Source of the DNA: a virus
IMG/VR virus record: IMGVR_UViG_3300024348_000104
Span: 1 to 40,410 of that record
Strand: one strand, 5' to 3'
Length of the DNA stretch: 40,410 nucleotides
Under the pieces are notes generated by a model that worked only from the letters and a program-made list of their open reading frames with translations, did no database searches and was not told where the DNA came from. Positions 13,999 to 21,408 of this stretch are shown here, one piece after another. The position numbers were made by a program, and so were the translations under genes. Numbering within the stretch: the first letter of the stretch is position 1; every line of letters begins with the position of its first letter.

Positions 13999-15711
13999 TT
14001 ACGCTGGGAATGTTGCCCCAGTTGGTAATACTGTGAAATCCAACACAATGAATTCTGCTGTTTTGCTTGGTTGTAAAAAGATTTGACCAACTAATTGGTT
14101 TCTATCGATTACATCCGGTGTATTATTTGAATCATCCATTACCACTTTGTAAGCATACAAACCTTGACGTTGTACTACTGATTCTAAGTAAGGATTAGCT
14201 ATACTCATGAATCTGTTTCTTGTAGCTGCTGTATTTTGTTCAAATACTAATGAACGACCTACTTGACCTAAGAAACCTTTTAATGTGATTAATAAACGAC
14301 GAACATTGATTCTATCTAATGAAGTTGACTTCTTTTGTAATGTCTTTTGACCAAACGCTACAACACCTTCTCCAGGGAATGAAGCTAGTGGATTAATGTT
14401 TGTATCATATAAAGTATCGCGATCATCTTGAGATAATCTTCTTTCAGCACGTAATACTGATCCAATTCCACCGCGGTTTAAACCTGCTGGAGCGAACCAT
14501 TCTGCACCAACTTGATCGTTGAATGCGAATACACCACCCATTACTACTGATGGAGGACACCATACAGCCTTACCTAAGTTAGAACTGAATAATTGTACCC
14601 AAGGGTAATAAGCAGCTCCGTAACTTGAACCATTAGCAGCAGAAGCTGTAACAGCAGCAGCTACGTTAGCACCGTATGCTGTAGTATCGATAATTGCCAT
14701 TGAATCACCTCTACCTTCACAAACTGCAACTACGTCATCTGAGATTGAACTTAAAGAACCAGTACCTAATGTAACACCAGGAACTAATAATAAGTTAAAG
14801 CTATAATCGTCTTTGTTTGTTAATAAAGTTAAAGCAGCTGTATAATCAGCAGCAGCAAATCCTTGACATTCTGTAGCTGCAATATCGTTTGCTTCAAAGA
14901 ATGTAGCAGCTCTGCTTGTTGCAGCAACACCACCACTGAATGAACCACTAGCTGTTGTTGGTAAAGATCCACTATATGTTAAAGTTTTATAGTTTCCGTT
15001 ATTATCGATTGAATCGATAGTATTAGTTACAGATTTAACACGAACATATGAAGAACCACCTTGGAAGCTACCTGAAATTTCTACTAAGCCTTTTGAACTA
15101 TTGTAAACAGGTTTTGTATCACCAATTACACGAGAAATGTAGTTTGGTTGAGATGGGTCTAATGACAAGTTTGAGAAAGATTCTAAAACATTTTTGTTGT
15201 TTGTATTGTCATCACCACGACGAACTAATAATGTAAATGTACCTTTTGTAGCACTTACATTAGTTACTTCCCAACGTACATTCTCTGTTGTACCATTTGC
15301 TAAAGCACCTGATACTTCAGAACCACTATTGTTTGCGATATCGCCCCAATAAGTTGATTCTAATACGAAAGAATTTGTACCTGCTGTAATAGATGTTACA
15401 GATGAACTTGCATAAGTGTTATAAGAAGAACCACTGATGATTTTTGTTACTAGTAATGAGTTTCCACCGTTGTTGAAGTACTCTTTAGCAGCTAATGAAG
15501 TAAAATATTCATAGTAGTTACTACCACTCTTAAATATATCACCAAAAACTGATAAATATTCACTATAAGATGTCACTAATGTTGGTGCTAAAGGATTACC
15601 TTTAACTGTAGGTCCAACAATAGCAGCTCCAACTTCTTGAATACCTCTTTGTACTAAACTCTTATCGTTTTCGCGAGTGAAAACGCCAGGAGAGATAATT
15701 TTTTCTGCCAT
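13999..15711 (-). CDS. Contractile tail sheath protein
   Basis: The 570-aa protein is a clear sheath. It starts IISPGVFTRENDKS, the usual P-G-V-(Y/F)-x-x-E motif, followed by QEVGAAIVGPTVKGNPLAPT, SYSEYLSVFGDIF and AAKEYFNNGGNSLLVTKI. The conserved C-terminal core has WFAPAGLNRGG, then LASFPGEGVVAFGQKTL, SLDRINVRRLLITLKGFL and LVGQIFLQPSKTAEFIVLDF. The middle (about 120-280) is the variable, surface-exposed insertion with Ser/Thr/Gly-rich strands. It polymerises around the tube and contracts at infection. It heads a sheath-tube pair and has a late motif 38 bases before the ATG. Confidence 0.95.
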   Translation of the reverse strand: MAEKIISPGVFTRENDKSLVQRGIQEVGAAIVGPTVKGNPLAPTLVTSYSEYLSVFGDIFKSGSNYYEYFTSLAAKEYFNNGGNSLLVTKIISGSSYNTYASSSVTSITAGTNSFVLESTYWGDIANNSGSEVSGALANGTTENVRWEVTNVSATKGTFTLLVRRGDDNTNNKNVLESFSNLSLDPSQPNYISRVIGDTKPVYNSSKGLVEISGSFQGGSSYVRVKSVTNTIDSIDNNGNYKTLTYSGSLPTTASGSFSGGVAATSRAATFFEANDIAATECQGFAAADYTAALTLLTNKDDYSFNLLLVPGVTLGTGSLSSISDDVVAVCEGRGDSMAIIDTTAYGANVAAAVTASAANGSSYGAAYYPWVQLFSSNLGKAVWCPPSVVMGGVFAFNDQVGAEWFAPAGLNRGGIGSVLRAERRLSQDDRDTLYDTNINPLASFPGEGVVAFGQKTLQKKSTSLDRINVRRLLITLKGFLGQVGRSLVFEQNTAATRNRFMSIANPYLESVVQRQGLYAYKVVMDDSNNTPDVIDRNQLVGQIFLQPSKTAEFIVLDFTVLPTGATFPA

Positions 15712-15749
15712 AGTATTTTTTAGTTAAATTGATTTGAATTGTTCTGACA

Positions 15750-15757
15750 ATAAATAT
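15750..15757 (-). promoter_or_regulatory. Candidate late promoter before the sheath gene
   Basis: The coding strand reads GAATATTTATTGTCAGAACAA. The core lies 38 bases before the ATG at 15711, the longest spacing among the copies, and the ACAA box is present. Confidence 0.5.
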
Positions 15758-15783
15758 TCGGAGAAATACGTAACCGCCTAGCC

Positions 15784-16047
15784 TTACGCTAGGATCTCAC
15801 CAGTTTGTACATCTAAAGTTCCTTCCCCATAAGTTTCACGAACCTTAATAAGGAATTCATTCTGGCGCGTTTCGGCTGATCTTATATCCGCGTATAGCTC
15901 CGTTAATTCCTGATCCATTAGTTTTAATTGATCTTCTAATTCGTGTTTGTTATATTGTAACTGCCCAATTTCAAATATTGTATCTGAATATTGTTCGCGC
16001 ATTGCGATAAGTTCTGCTAATTCCTGTTCTGTTAATTTCTTATTCAT
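15784..16047 (-). CDS. Small coiled-coil protein, 87 aa
   Basis: No named family is recognised. Nearly the whole chain is predicted helix with heptad spacing: TEQELAELIAMREQYSDTIF, then GQLQYNKHELEDQLKLMDQE. A short tail follows (YGEGTLDVQTGEILA) that looks like the end of small phage chaperones. It starts one base after the stop of the Zn-ribbon gene, so the two are coupled, and it precedes the sheath gene. It may help folding or assembly of a tail protein; this is inferred from position only. Confidence 0.75.
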   Translation of the reverse strand: MNKKLTEQELAELIAMREQYSDTIFEIGQLQYNKHELEDQLKLMDQELTELYADIRSAETRQNEFLIKVRETYGEGTLDVQTGEILA

Positions 16048-16048
16048 A

Positions 16049-16276
16049 TTATTGTTCCCATTTATGTTTTGGACAGCTTTCTTTTATTGGACTAAATACC
16101 TTTTTAGCTAATGGACATCCACAAGCATTGCAATACCAAAATTTCATTATGTCTTGATGTGTTTTGTGTTCACAACCATCACATACTACTAATCTATATT
16201 CTGCTTTTGCTTTTTGTTCTGGGGATGGATTTTCTGCTGCTATCCAGGCTTTGCCTATTTCTACTAACTTATTCAT
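16049..16276 (-). CDS. Small zinc-ribbon protein, 75 aa
   Basis: The protein has two close Cys pairs, CDGC at 32-35 and CNAC at 49-52, the second followed by GCPL. There is a further Cys near 68 in the SCPKHKW tail. This is a zinc-ribbon pattern. The N-terminal 25 residues form a basic helix (KLVEIGKAWIAAENPSPEQK). Zinc ribbons of this size in phages may bind nucleic acid, or bind host proteins. I do not know its role. It is separated from the upstream gene by a terminator, and only one base separates it from the coiled-coil gene. Confidence 0.75.
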   Translation of the reverse strand: MNKLVEIGKAWIAAENPSPEQKAKAEYRLVVCDGCEHKTHQDIMKFWYCNACGCPLAKKVFSPIKESCPKHKWEQ

Positions 16277-16289
16277 ACAACTTAACTTA

Positions 16290-16316
16290 AAAAAGAAAAG
16301 CCCCTGAATTAGAGGC
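16290..16316 (-). terminator. Terminator between the 156-aa and Zn-ribbon genes
   Basis: On the coding strand GCCTCT-AATTC-AGGGGC (one mismatch) is followed by TTTTCTTTTTT. No late motif lies between it and the Zn-ribbon gene, so partial read-through is needed to express the latter two genes. Confidence 0.75.
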
Positions 16317-16341
16317 TATTTCTTCGTTTTATATAGAGGGA

Positions 16342-16812
16342 TTAGTCTTCAACTTTAATCAATTGAAAGAATGTTTGATAGTTGCCTTCTGTTTCTACAT
16401 GAGCGAAATCGCTGATGTTGAAAGGCTTATATTCTAACTCTCTTTCTTGACTTAATAAGTCGTTGTATTCCTTTTGAAATTCAAAGAAATCTTGATTTGA
16501 TTCTGCTTTGAATTTTGGATTACCTTCTTCGTCGACACCATCTTCTACTTTAGTAGATGGAGACAGTTGGTAACCACCGTTTTCGTCTGTTGAACCATAC
16601 TTCATAATTAATTCATCACGAAGTTTATTAATTGATTCTTTTTCAGAAGTCAATCTTTTATTTAAATCAGTGATCCAATACTTAGTGATCATGTTAAGTT
16701 TTTCACTTAATAGACCTTTAGAAATTGTTTCACCTGTTTGTTGGTTTACTAAACCATTAATTTCAGCTTCGAGATTTAAAAACTCGAATAATTTTAGACT
16801 AATTTTTTCCAT
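16342..16812 (-). CDS. Phage protein of unknown function, 156 aa, DUF1617-like
   Basis: The acidic helical protein starts MEKISLKLFEFLNLEAEING. It has a coiled-coil stretch (LNKRLTSEKESINKLRDELI) followed by MKYGSTDENGGYQLSP and then FKAESNQDFFEFQKEYNDLL. The helix, then (K/R)YG-x-x-(D/x)-E-(N/D)-G-G-x-x-(I/L), then F-x-x-(E/x)-x-x-x-L-L layout resembles small proteins of DUF1617 type known in many tailed phages. That link is a guess by pattern. It lies between a membrane protein gene and a terminator. The leader AAGAAAGAAAGTT-ATG is A/G-rich, the closest to a weak ribosome site in this region. Confidence 0.75.
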   Translation of the reverse strand: MEKISLKLFEFLNLEAEINGLVNQQTGETISKGLLSEKLNMITKYWITDLNKRLTSEKESINKLRDELIMKYGSTDENGGYQLSPSTKVEDGVDEEGNPKFKAESNQDFFEFQKEYNDLLSQERELEYKPFNISDFAHVETEGNYQTFFQLIKVED

Positions 16813-16826
16813 AACTTTCTTTCTTA

Positions 16827-17057
16827 TTATTTAATATTTGTTTTTTTCTTTGGAGCTGCTGCTTGTTTTTTGGGAGCCTTTGCTTTAGCTTCTTTTACGA
16901 CTTCTTTTACTTCTTTAACAACTTCTTTAATTGATTCGATTTTTGATTCAATTGCATCAGGAATGTTGTTGTTGTTAGCGTCAGCAATTTTACCCTTTTT
17001 CATTAAGAAGTAAGTAATAGTAGCTGCGATTAATAAACCTACGATAATAATTAACAT
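16827..17057 (-). CDS. Small membrane protein with EF-hand-like loop
   Basis: The 76-aa protein has one membrane helix at 2-18 (IIIVGLLIAATITYFLM) and then basic residues KKGK, so the N-terminus is probably outside. Residues 26-37 read DANNNNIPDAIE, matching a D-x-N-x-N-x-I-P-D-x-x-E calcium-binding loop of the EF-hand/dockerin type. The rest is a Lys/Glu helix (EVVKEVKEVVKEAKAKAPKK) and a Lys/Ala/Pro tail. It may be a lysis-related or envelope-anchored protein; role unknown. A strong late motif lies 22 bases before the ATG, so it is transcribed late. It opens a unit of four genes ending with a terminator after the next gene. Confidence 0.75.
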   Translation of the reverse strand: MLIIIVGLLIAATITYFLMKKGKIADANNNNIPDAIESKIESIKEVVKEVKEVVKEAKAKAPKKQAAAPKKKTNIK

Positions 17058-17079
17058 AATTAAATTTTTTTGTTCGTAT

Positions 17080-17087
17080 ATAAATAT
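17080..17087 (-). promoter_or_regulatory. Candidate late promoter before the small membrane protein gene
   Basis: The coding strand reads ATATATTTATATACGAACAA. The core lies 22 bases before the ATG at 17057 and the ACAA box is present. Confidence 0.5.
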
Positions 17088-17112
17088 ATAACAAAGTCCA
17101 AAAACCGCAATC

Positions 17113-17343
17113 TTATAAAGAAGAAAGACGAGTTTCTACTTCTTGACGAACTGCTATAAATACTTCTTCTGTTGATGTTTCAATAACATTGTTAGCTAAA
17201 TCATCAGCTATTTTATCATAAAATGGAGCTGGTGCAATAACACGCATGAAGCACTCAATTGGTTCATTTACTAATGTAATTACTTTTTTAGTTTCACTGT
17301 CTACTAATAAGTAAATTTGTTTTCCTTTGTAATAATTTATCAT
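17113..17343 (-). CDS. Small hypothetical protein, paralogue of the 77-aa protein at 31442
   Basis: The 76-aa protein starts MINYYKGKQIYLLVDSETKK and ends EVFIAVRQEVETRLSSL. The start, the charged D/E-x-E-x-K-K-x turn, the following hydrophobic strand and the final helix match the 77-aa protein encoded at 31442-31675 (MINYYLRPDQAIIKIDEENK). Both are small acidic proteins placed right after a fibre or structural gene, so they may be paired assembly factors. The family is not recognised. The leader is A-rich (AAAATAAAAATTT-ATG) and there is no own promoter motif. It is co-transcribed with the Cys-rich gene upstream. Confidence 0.75.
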   Translation of the reverse strand: MINYYKGKQIYLLVDSETKKVITLVNEPIECFMRVIAPAPFYDKIADDLANNVIETSTEEVFIAVRQEVETRLSSL

Positions 17344-17361
17344 AAATTTTTATTTTATATA

Positions 17362-17757
17362 TTAAGGGGTACAACCAAAACATGCATTATAATAACATGG
17401 GTCTACAGATCCGCCACAACCACCACCACAATCACAATAGTAAGGCCATGATTCATATCCACAAGTCGCTGAATTGTATTCTATTAATGTATTATATGTT
17501 CCACAGTTACCATCTGCATAAGTATAATATAAAGTCGTTCCAGTACAAAATGATTCAATATATGTTTCATCTGCTTGACAACTAGAACAAGCTGTTACCG
17601 CTGTAATCATGCCAGATGAGTTAATGGAATATACGTTAGTTCCATCAGATATCCAACCAGTACTTACAGGAACTGTTTTTTTATCATCTGTATACAGATA
17701 ACATCCATATATTAGTGTAGAGCAAGTACTATTAAAAGATAAACACTGTGTAGCCAT
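17362..17757 (-). CDS. Cys-rich small structural protein, 131 aa
   Basis: This 131-aa protein has about 14 cysteines and many Tyr, Gly, Thr and Ser, with no signal peptide. It includes CSTLIYGCYLYTDDKKTVPV, then a CSSC pair and CDCGGGCGG near the end. A beta-strand fold with disulphides or a metal cluster is likely. A phage structural protein with this many Cys is unusual. The DDKK...TGWISDGTNVYSINSSG part reads like an exposed fibre-tip or receptor-contact domain. It follows a protein with a Cys-rich tail (CACCNGGGGC), so the two may be linked by disulphides. The function is inferred from the neighbourhood of fibre genes. Confidence 0.75.
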   Translation of the reverse strand: MATQCLSFNSTCSTLIYGCYLYTDDKKTVPVSTGWISDGTNVYSINSSGMITAVTACSSCQADETYIESFCTGTTLYYTYADGNCGTYNTLIEYNSATCGYESWPYYCDCGGGCGGSVDPCYYNACFGCTP

Positions 17758-17772
17758 AATTTTATTTTTATT

Positions 17773-18582
17773 TTAACAACCTCCTCCTCCGTTACAACAA
17801 GCACAATCTCCTTGTTGTACATCATTAGCCGCTATACAAGCAATACTTGGTGAATATGAACTATAACATAGGTCATATTGGTATCCTATTGCTGAATACG
17901 CTTTAATATAGTAGTCTGTATTTGCTTGAACAGTAAAAGTATAAGATAATGATGCAAGGTTAGCAGAGTGAGATTCAGGTTTCCATAAAGATTGGTTATA
18001 AATTAATGTGCCATTTGCAGTTATTTCTAAAAATCCATATCCATCACGATTCCATCCCCAGTTTGATGGAGCTGTTTCAATAGTATCTCTACCAAAATTA
18101 GCTTGAATAGCCATAACACTTCCTACCCAAACATTAGCATTCATTTGAGGAGAATATTGTGGTCCTCCAAAAAACAAGCCATTTAAAGGAGGACTATTAT
18201 TTGGATCTAATACTAATGATGATCCATTAACTTGACCAAATAAGTCTACATTTAAATAATCAACTCCCGCTACTTGTTCCATTTCAAATAATATTGAATT
18301 TTGGGTTGGTAAAGGATTTATATAATTCCAATTACATGTAAGCCATGGTGATGGACCCACTTGATATTGTCCTCCACCTATTGACCAAGTACTAGCAGGA
18401 ATAGATGGAAAATAGGGGTCTTGAGGACCTGTTCTAGCATATACTTTACTAGCAACTTCAGCACGAGTTAAACATCGATTGATAGCAGGAATGGTTTGAC
18501 CCGGTCTTAACCCAATCAAATTTTCATTCACCATCGCCTGGAGTTCATTTCCTGTTATCTGTAAATTTCCACTTCTGCCCAT
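17773..18582 (-). CDS. Hypothetical fibre-associated protein, 269 aa, Cys-rich C-terminus
   Basis: I do not recognise a family. The N-terminus, with MGRSGNLQITGNELQAMVNE and RPGQTIPAINRCLTRAEVAS, is followed by a beta-rich part typical of virion surface proteins. The latter includes GYGFLEITANGTLIYNQSLW and TFTVQANTDYYIKAYSAIGY and looks like a carbohydrate-binding-type sandwich. The end is CACCNGGGGC. Its ATG overlaps the stop of the collagen-like fibre gene (TAATG), so translation is coupled and the product probably attaches to that fibre, for example as a tip or adhesin. This is inferred from gene order. Confidence 0.75.
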   Translation of the reverse strand: MGRSGNLQITGNELQAMVNENLIGLRPGQTIPAINRCLTRAEVASKVYARTGPQDPYFPSIPASTWSIGGGQYQVGPSPWLTCNWNYINPLPTQNSILFEMEQVAGVDYLNVDLFGQVNGSSLVLDPNNSPPLNGLFFGGPQYSPQMNANVWVGSVMAIQANFGRDTIETAPSNWGWNRDGYGFLEITANGTLIYNQSLWKPESHSANLASLSYTFTVQANTDYYIKAYSAIGYQYDLCYSSYSPSIACIAANDVQQGDCACCNGGGGC

Positions 18583-20834
18583 TATTTAGATTCTAATTCT
18601 TTTATTCTAGCTTCTAATTGTTGAATTGCTTTTATTAACACACCTACTATTGAAGCAATATCCATTGCATTTTTCTTTGGAGTAGATAATTCTACTGGAG
18701 TATCTTCTGCAATGAAACCAATATGAGGTATTTTTTCTTTATCATCCTTATAATTAAATGTTACTATATTAACTTGATTTAATAGAGCTAAAGCATCAAT
18801 ATTAAAAGGAATAATATTATTTTTTAAATATCGAGATGAATTCTGCCAGAAACCACCAGCTTCAATAATATCTCCATTTACTCTAATCTGTGAGTTTGTA
18901 GTAGCTCCGGTTGAAGTACCATTACTAATCAATAATCTATCAGCAGTTGATGGTGAAATTGCATTAAATCCAGGACCTGTAGGGCCTTGGTTACCTTGTG
19001 GGCCTTGGTTGCCTTGAGGGCCTGCACCTGTTGGACCTTGATTACCTTGATTACCAGTACCTGTGGGACCTTGGTATCCTTGTGGGCCTTGATTTCCTTG
19101 AGGACCATCACCTGTAGGGCCTTGACGGCCTTGAGGGCCTGCATCTCCAGTACCTGTAGGGCCTTGATTTCCTTGAGGACCAGCTACTGTTGAACTAGGG
19201 CCTGTAGGGCCTTGACGGCCTTGAGGGCCTGCTGTTGTAGAATCAGTACCTGAAGGGCCTTGACGACCTTGAGGGCCAGCTGTTGTTGAATCTAAACCAC
19301 TAGGGCCTTGACGACCTTGTGGACCCGCTACTGTTGAAGCATCGCCTGTTGGGCCTTGACGGCCTTGTGGACCGGCCACTGTTGAAGCATCTCCTGTAGG
19401 GCCTTGACGTCCTTGATCGCCTTTTGTTCCTTGTATTCCTTGAGGGCCTTGGTTGCCTTGATCGCCTTTTGTTCCTTGTATTCCTTGAGGGCCTTGGTTG
19501 CCTTGTGGGCCTTGGTTACCTTGTGGGCCTTGAAAACCTTGGTCGCCTTTTGTTCCTTGAATACCTTGTGGGCCTTGGTTGCCTTGAGGGCCTTGGACTC
19601 CTTGTATGCCTTGTGGGCCTTGGTTGCCTTGCGGGCCATTTGGACCTTGGTTGCCTTGAAATCCTAAAGGACCTTGGTTACCTTGAGGGCCATTTGGTCC
19701 TTGATTGCCTTGAGGGCCATTTATTCCTTGTATTCCTTGAGGGCCTTGATTGCCTTGATCTCCTTTTGTCCCTTGAGGGCCTTGAATACCTTGAACAGAC
19801 ATGTCTGTTGAAAAGTTCCATGTTCCTCCACTTCTTAAATATAACTTTCCATAATCAGGATCTGATTGAGATAAACTGCCCCCAACCAAACCAAATTGTC
19901 CCTCGGGACATGAATTATCAGCTAACAATAAAGCTACTGAGTTATATATTTGATAAATTATAAATCCTTGTCCTGTTATTCCTTGGTAGCCTTGGTTACC
20001 TTGAGGGCCTTGTACTCCTTGTGCTCCATTACCTTGAAAACCTTGGAAGCCTAAAGGACCTTGGTTGCCTTGTTGTCCTGTTGGACCTTGATTACCTTGA
20101 TCTCCTTTTGTCCCTTGTATTCCTTGAGGGCCTTGGTTGCCTTGAGGACCTTGGTTGCCTTGAAGTCCAGTTGGACCTTGATTGCCTTGGTTGCCTTGAA
20201 AACCTTGGTCGCCTTTTGTTCCTTGGATGCCTTGTGGACCTTGGTTGCCTTGTTGTCCTGTTAAGCCTTGGTTACCTTGAAGGCCTTGGTTGCCTTGATT
20301 ACCTTGAAAACCTGTTGGGCCTTGGTTGCCTTGATTACCTTGAAAACCTGTTGGGCCTTGGTTACCTTGATTACCTTGAAAACCTGTTGGGCCTTGATTA
20401 CCTTGATTACCTGTAGGACCTTGATTTCCTTGATCGCCTTTAGCACCTTGATCGCCTGTATATCCTTGAGGGCCGAGTGGGCCTTGATTACCTTGATTGC
20501 CTGTAAATCCTTGATTACCCTTAATACCTTGAAGTCCTTGCGAGCCAACTTCACCTTGTACACCTATTGGGCCTTGGTTGCCTTGAGAGCCAACTACACC
20601 TTGTATACCTATTGGACCTTGAACGCCTTGAAGACCTAATGGACCTTGATTGCCCTGTGCACCTACGGGACCTTGAACACCTTGAGAACCTGTAGTTCCT
20701 TGAGTGCCTTGAAATCCTTGAGCGCCATTTGATATTGTGATTGCTGCTATGCTACCACTTAGTGACGTCCAGTTAGTGTCCATTTCCTGCCAGGTAAGCG
20801 GGCGTCCTAAAGTTGATCTTAAAGATAAAGCCAT
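18582..20834 (-). CDS. Collagen-like tail fibre with S74-type chaperone, 750 aa
   Basis: The N-terminus RSTLGRPLTWQEMDTNWTSL is a common virion-attachment start of phage fibres. Residues about 36-286 and 348-620 are Gly-X-Gln triplets (GNQ, GPQ, GIQ, GTK-GDQ). They are split by a 60-residue module (287-347) that is nearly identical to one in the 1443-aa fibre. The second tract has 16-aa units GPQGRQGPTGDASTVA and variants. The end, from about 666 (NSSRYLKNNII) to 750 (AIQQLEARIKELESK), fits a peptidase S74 chaperone with a trimeric coiled coil. Its cleavage site is SSR instead of SDxR, so self-cleavage may be lost. The late motif lies 22 bases before the ATG, and a terminator ends the preceding gene just upstream. 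Confidence 0.88.
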   Translation of the reverse strand: MALSLRSTLGRPLTWQEMDTNWTSLSGSIAAITISNGAQGFQGTQGTTGSQGVQGPVGAQGNQGPLGLQGVQGPIGIQGVVGSQGNQGPIGVQGEVGSQGLQGIKGNQGFTGNQGNQGPLGPQGYTGDQGAKGDQGNQGPTGNQGNQGPTGFQGNQGNQGPTGFQGNQGNQGPTGFQGNQGNQGLQGNQGLTGQQGNQGPQGIQGTKGDQGFQGNQGNQGPTGLQGNQGPQGNQGPQGIQGTKGDQGNQGPTGQQGNQGPLGFQGFQGNGAQGVQGPQGNQGYQGITGQGFIIYQIYNSVALLLADNSCPEGQFGLVGGSLSQSDPDYGKLYLRSGGTWNFSTDMSVQGIQGPQGTKGDQGNQGPQGIQGINGPQGNQGPNGPQGNQGPLGFQGNQGPNGPQGNQGPQGIQGVQGPQGNQGPQGIQGTKGDQGFQGPQGNQGPQGNQGPQGIQGTKGDQGNQGPQGIQGTKGDQGRQGPTGDASTVAGPQGRQGPTGDASTVAGPQGRQGPSGLDSTTAGPQGRQGPSGTDSTTAGPQGRQGPTGPSSTVAGPQGNQGPTGTGDAGPQGRQGPTGDGPQGNQGPQGYQGPTGTGNQGNQGPTGAGPQGNQGPQGNQGPTGPGFNAISPSTADRLLISNGTSTGATTNSQIRVNGDIIEAGGFWQNSSRYLKNNIIPFNIDALALLNQVNIVTFNYKDDKEKIPHIGFIAEDTPVELSTPKKNAMDIASIVGVLIKAIQQLEARIKELESK
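18970..19790 (-). repeat. Collagen-like repeat tract, fibre C second part
   Basis: About 270 residues of Gly-X-Y triplets, with Q in most Y positions. Includes five tandem 48-base units encoding GPQGRQGP(T/S)G-x-x-S-T-(V/T)-A. Strong nucleotide repeats make this a likely site of recombination or copy-number change. Confidence 0.85.
19791..19973 (-). repeat. Fibre insert module, copy 1 (FIIYQ...MSVQ)
   Basis: This codes for a 61-residue domain starting GQGFIIYQIYNSVALLLADN and ending GGTWNFSTDMSVQ. Copy 2 lies at 30648-30830 and differs at only about five residues. Confidence 0.85.
19974..20727 (-). repeat. Collagen-like repeat tract, fibre C first part
   Basis: About 250 residues of Gly-X-Y triplets, including repeats GNQGPTGFQGNQ in tandem. 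Y positions hold Q, T, K or I. The GTKGDQ unit recurs in most collagen tracts of the window. Confidence 0.85.
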
Positions 20835-20856
20835 AATTTTTTTAAATTTGTCACGT

Positions 20857-20864
20857 ATAAATAT
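20857..20864 (-). promoter_or_regulatory. Candidate late promoter before the 750-aa collagen fibre
   Basis: The coding strand reads CATATTTATACGTGACAAA. The core lies 22 bases before the ATG at 20834, directly after the terminator stem, with the GACAAA box. Confidence 0.5.
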
Positions 20865-20890
20865 GAAAGGGGATGATCACTCATCCCCTT
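20865..20890 (-). terminator. Terminator after the 154-aa structural protein gene
   Basis: A perfect 10-bp stem (AAGGGGATGA / TCATCCCCTT, 20867-20890) with a 4-base loop is followed by only three T and then the late motif. It would separate the two units, with a weak T-tract. Confidence 0.7.
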
Positions 20891-20914
20891 CTAAAAATAT
20901 ATATTAATATCTAA

Positions 20915-21379
20915 TTAACAATCCTGGTAGCTACCTGTACCGAACACTTCATCAACCTTTTCTTTTAATTTAGCATAACCAAATTCGAAAATGTTTGCTT
21001 CTTCTACTGCAGTAAAATCTGGGATCATGTACGTTACACTTTCAGAAATTGTTGTTTCTACGTTAGTGTAAGTAATACTTCCTGATTCACCAATGCTTTG
21101 AGAAGGCATGCTTACTGTTCTGTAAATAACACTTTGAGATGGAACTCTTAAATCAACGTATAAGTTATCACCAATTTGTTGGTTACGAGCTACTGCTCCA
21201 CCCATTCCAGGACCTGGATATAAGTTAGATGAAGAATTTGCTGCTTCAGTGTCTAAATACAACTGTGTTTGGAAATTTGCATATCCACCTTTTTGAATGT
21301 TATAAGTAGTAATACGAAGATATGCTTCGCTTGTGATACCTAAATCAGTACCAATTTGTTTTGTAATTTTGATTGCCAT
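20915..21379 (-). CDS. Hypothetical virion protein, 154 aa
   Basis: No named family. The start at 21379 (MAIKITKQIGTDLGITSEAY) is chosen because a late motif and A-rich leader precede it. A longer frame to 21442 would overlap the 2OG dioxygenase gene. The protein is beta-rich and hydrophilic (TTYNIQKGGYANFQTQLYLD and QSVIYRTVSMPSQSIGESGS) with a C-terminal helix DFTAVEEANIFEFGYAKLKE. This type (short, MAIKIT... start, near fibres) is often annotated as a structural or fibre-related protein in T4-like phages. Its own promoter and terminator make it a single-gene unit, expected to be expressed strongly. Abundant decoration or tail protein is my best guess. Confidence 0.75.
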   Translation of the reverse strand: MAIKITKQIGTDLGITSEAYLRITTYNIQKGGYANFQTQLYLDTEAANSSSNLYPGPGMGGAVARNQQIGDNLYVDLRVPSQSVIYRTVSMPSQSIGESGSITYTNVETTISESVTYMIPDFTAVEEANIFEFGYAKLKEKVDEVFGTGSYQDC

Positions 21380-21400
21380 TTTATGTTTTTTTTTACGTGT

Positions 21401-21408
21401 ATAAATAT
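21401..21408 (-). promoter_or_regulatory. Candidate late promoter before the 154-aa gene
   Basis: The coding strand reads TAATATTTATACACGTAAAAA, touching the stop codon of the upstream dioxygenase gene. The core lies 21 bases before the ATG at 21379. Confidence 0.5.

Noticed and set aside
18929-20639. Long open frames on both strands across the fibre C repeats
   Set aside because: They are low-complexity shadows (Leu/Ala or Lys/Ala-rich) produced by the collagen codon repeats; the Gly-X-Gln frame is the real one.
18970-20727. CRISPR array
   Set aside because: The repeats are in-frame 9-48 base coding units without spacers; they encode collagen triplets.
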